A DNA stretch of 6,207 bases from Pseudomonadota bacterium. Its GTDB lineage: Bacteria > Pseudomonadota > Alphaproteobacteria > Rhizobiales > Xanthobacteraceae. Positions 5,118 to 6,207 of the stretch are shown here, one piece after another (within the stretch, counting starts at the first letter, position 1; every line of letters begins with the position of its first letter). The stretch is from NCBI GenBank assembly GCA_023390695.1, contig JAEWCJ010000253.1, positions 1 through 6,207 on the forward strand. The letters run 5' to 3'. The notes beneath the pieces were generated by a model. That model was not told where the DNA came from. It ran no database searches and worked only from the letters and a program-made list of their open reading frames with translations. The position numbers and the translations under genes are program-made.

Positions 5118-5762
5118 TCAATGATGGTGATCATGTCCGGCATGCGCAACTTCGCCGGTTTTGATCTCGCGCCATGCCTGCCGCAGGATCTGCGCCGACG
5201 AATTGAGGAACAGCCCGGCCATGATGGCGGCGACCAGCAGGTCCGGCCATTTGGTCGCCGTGGCCCAGACCGCGACCGCGGCAAGCATCACCGCCACGTT
5301 GCCGATGGCGTCGTTGCGCGAGCACAGCCAGACCGAGCGCACATTGGAATCGCCGTCCTTGTAGCGCATCAGGATGAGCACGCTGGCGACATTGGCGGCG
5401 AGCGCGAGAAAGCCGATCGCGCCCATCACCTCGGCGCGCGGCACGCCGAGCACGAAGACGTGGTAGAGCGTCGCGCCGAGCACCCACAATCCCATCACGG
5501 TGAGGCTCGCGCCTTTCGCGAAGGCGGCCCAGGCGCGCACCGGCACCGCCATGCCGATCACCGCGAGGCTGATGCCGTAGGTGAGCGAATCCGCGAGGAA
5601 GTCGAGCGCGTCCGCCTGCAAGGCCTGCGAACCGGCCAGCGCGCCGGCGCCCATCTCGACGAAGAACATCGCCGCATTGATCGCGATCACCAGCCAGAGC
5701 CGGCGCTTGTAATCCGCCGACAGTCCGTCGAAGGTCGCGTTGTGTCCGCAGGAAGCGCTCAT
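5118..5762 (-). CDS. CDF-like cation efflux transporter, short form
   Basis: This 214-residue inner-membrane protein belongs to the cation diffusion facilitator superfamily, which exports divalent metals such as Zn, Co or Cd against protons. Six membrane helices can be placed at about 22-44, 50-72, 82-104, 111-132, 151-170 and 173-194. The helix 2 metal site is ADALDFLAD (D51, D54, D58). In helix 5 the usual His-x-x-x-Asp is Cys147-x-x-x-Asp151 (CSRND). The C-terminal cytoplasmic domain of typical CDFs (about 80 residues) is absent; instead the protein ends in a His-rich tail, HAGHDHHH. A cysteine and a histidine also lie near the N-terminus (SASCGHN). ATG 5762 is preferred over the upstream ATG 5792 because of AGAGGA 11 bases before it and the typical start. 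It is divergent from the isomerase gene. The metal is unknown. Confidence 0.85.
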   Translation of the reverse strand: MSASCGHNATFDGLSADYKRRLWLVIAINAAMFFVEMGAGALAGSQALQADALDFLADSLTYGISLAVIGMAVPVRAWAAFAKGASLTVMGLWVLGATLYHVFVLGVPRAEVMGAIGFLALAANVASVLILMRYKDGDSNVRSVWLCSRNDAIGNVAVMLAAVAVWATATKWPDLLVAAIMAGLFLNSSAQILRQAWREIKTGEVAHAGHDHHH

Positions 5763-5828
5763 GTTCCGTGCCGTCCTCTTTCGCCGTTGCACGCGCTATA
5801 TGGAGACACAGGGCCGTGTTACACAATC

Positions 5829-5856
5829 ACGGTTACAGAGTTACGGTTATAGAGTT
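5829..5856. repeat. Two tandem 14-base repeats in a divergent promoter region
   Basis: ACGGTTACAGAGTT (5829-5842) is followed directly by ACGGTTATAGAGTT (5843-5856), differing at one base, and then by a further AC. GTTAC cores recur at 5816-5820, 5832-5836, 5840-5844 and 5854-5858. The repeat sits in the 141-base gap (5763-5903) between the divergent transporter and isomerase genes, where a regulator binding direct repeats could control either gene. It could also be a simple slippage duplication. Confidence 0.6.
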
Positions 5857-5903
5857 ACACCACCGCTCCCGCACACACGTCATTCACCCGCCGCGAGTTG
5901 CTC

Positions 5904-6207
5904 ATGCCCCGCTTCGCCGCCAACATTGCGTATCTGTTTTCCGAGCGTCCGTTCATCGAACGCTTCGCCGCCGCCGCCAAGGCCGGCTTCACCGCTGTGG
6001 AAGCGCAATTCCCTTACGACACGCCGGCGAGCGCAGCGCGCGCCGAGCTGGAGAAGCACCGGCTCACCATGCTCGGCATCAACACCGCGCGCGGCGGCGA
6101 CAGCGAATTCGGGCTGGCGGCCGTGCCGGGGCGCGAACGCGAGTTCGACACGCTGATCCGGCAATCGCTCGACTATATCGGCGCCATCGGCGGCAGCGCC
6201 ATTCATT
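5904..6207 (+). CDS. Hydroxypyruvate isomerase-like TIM-barrel protein, N-terminal part
   Basis: The first 101 codons are present; the gene runs off the right edge with no stop. It belongs to the xylose-isomerase-like TIM-barrel superfamily, Hyi/OtnI group, which interconverts hydroxypyruvate and tartronate semialdehyde or related keto/aldo acids. MPRFAANIAYLFSERPFIERFAAAAKAGF matches the first strand and helix (MprFaaNlsmlFtE-x-pFldRF). AVEAQFPYD at 31-39 carries the conserved Glu of strand 2, and GLAAVPGREREFD at 70-82 is a group signature. The segment LGINTARGGDSEF is less typical than the usual N-l-p-x-Gd-w, so substrate could differ. The ATG at 5904 is chosen from that N-terminal match; its ribosome site is weak (GCGAG). 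It is divergent from the CDF-like transporter with a 141-base gap. Confidence 0.85.
   Translation, partial: MPRFAANIAYLFSERPFIERFAAAAKAGFTAVEAQFPYDTPASAARAELEKHRLTMLGINTARGGDSEFGLAAVPGREREFDTLIRQSLDYIGAIGGSAIH

Noticed and set aside
5121..5852. Plus-strand frame of 243 codons rich in His, Arg and Asp, opposite the cation transporter
   Set aside because: It is a GC-rich shadow. The minus-strand reading gives coherent membrane helices and CDF metal sites.
5880..6206. Minus-strand frame of 108 codons at the right edge
   Set aside because: The plus-strand frame from 5904 matches the hydroxypyruvate isomerase group along its whole length.
1..6207. CRISPR array, tRNA or rRNA gene, insertion sequence, phage attachment site
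   Set aside because: No regularly spaced repeats, no cloverleaf or rRNA-like stretch, no transposase or integrase, and no terminal inverted repeats were seen.

Overview
The window reads as chromosomal DNA of a high-GC alphaproteobacterium. Hyphomicrobiales, in or near the Bradyrhizobium / Rhodopseudomonas / Afipia group, is the best guess. This rests on the protein styles seen: a Rieske protein followed by cytochrome b, an N-terminally extended cold-shock protein next to a sirtuin, a TrmL of 154 residues, and a HemF ending at a KWP tail. The family calls come from recognising motifs by eye; no database was searched.

Layout. Bases 1-262 are the C-terminal end of a Sir2-type deacylase. A cold-shock gene starts at 441 but is cut at about 620, where it runs head-on into the N-terminal 114 codons of cytochrome b on the minus strand (962 down to 621). 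Both genes are broken at the same base, so this is a rearrangement breakpoint or an assembly chimera. Upstream of cytochrome b on the minus strand lies the complete Rieske gene petA (995-1522). Divergent from petA, on the plus strand, come trmL (1779-2243), a brnT-brnA type II toxin-antitoxin pair (2292-2844) with its own promoter and operator, hemF (coproporphyrinogen III oxidase, to 3754) and a DoxX-like membrane protein (3836-4213).

The toxin-antitoxin pair has lower GC than its neighbours and looks like an insertion between trmL and hemF. The only usable hemF start codon now lies inside brnA, out of frame. Convergent with doxX on the minus strand are a small basic protein (4255-4479) and a complete cspA-type gene (4601-4807) with a rho-independent terminator, a hairpin-containing leader and a recognisable promoter. 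A CDF-like cation transporter follows on the minus strand (5118-5762). Divergent from it, the 5' part of a hydroxypyruvate isomerase-like TIM-barrel gene runs off the right edge (5904 onward).

How the genes relate: petA and cytochrome b would form the bc1 complex of the respiratory chain, and hemF supplies a step in making the haem it needs. trmL is tRNA modification housekeeping, cspA is RNA chaperoning, and brnTA is an accessory module. I see no RNA gene, CRISPR array or insertion sequence, and no clearly new multi-gene system. The points most worth checking are the csp/petB junction and the brnTA insertion at hemF.
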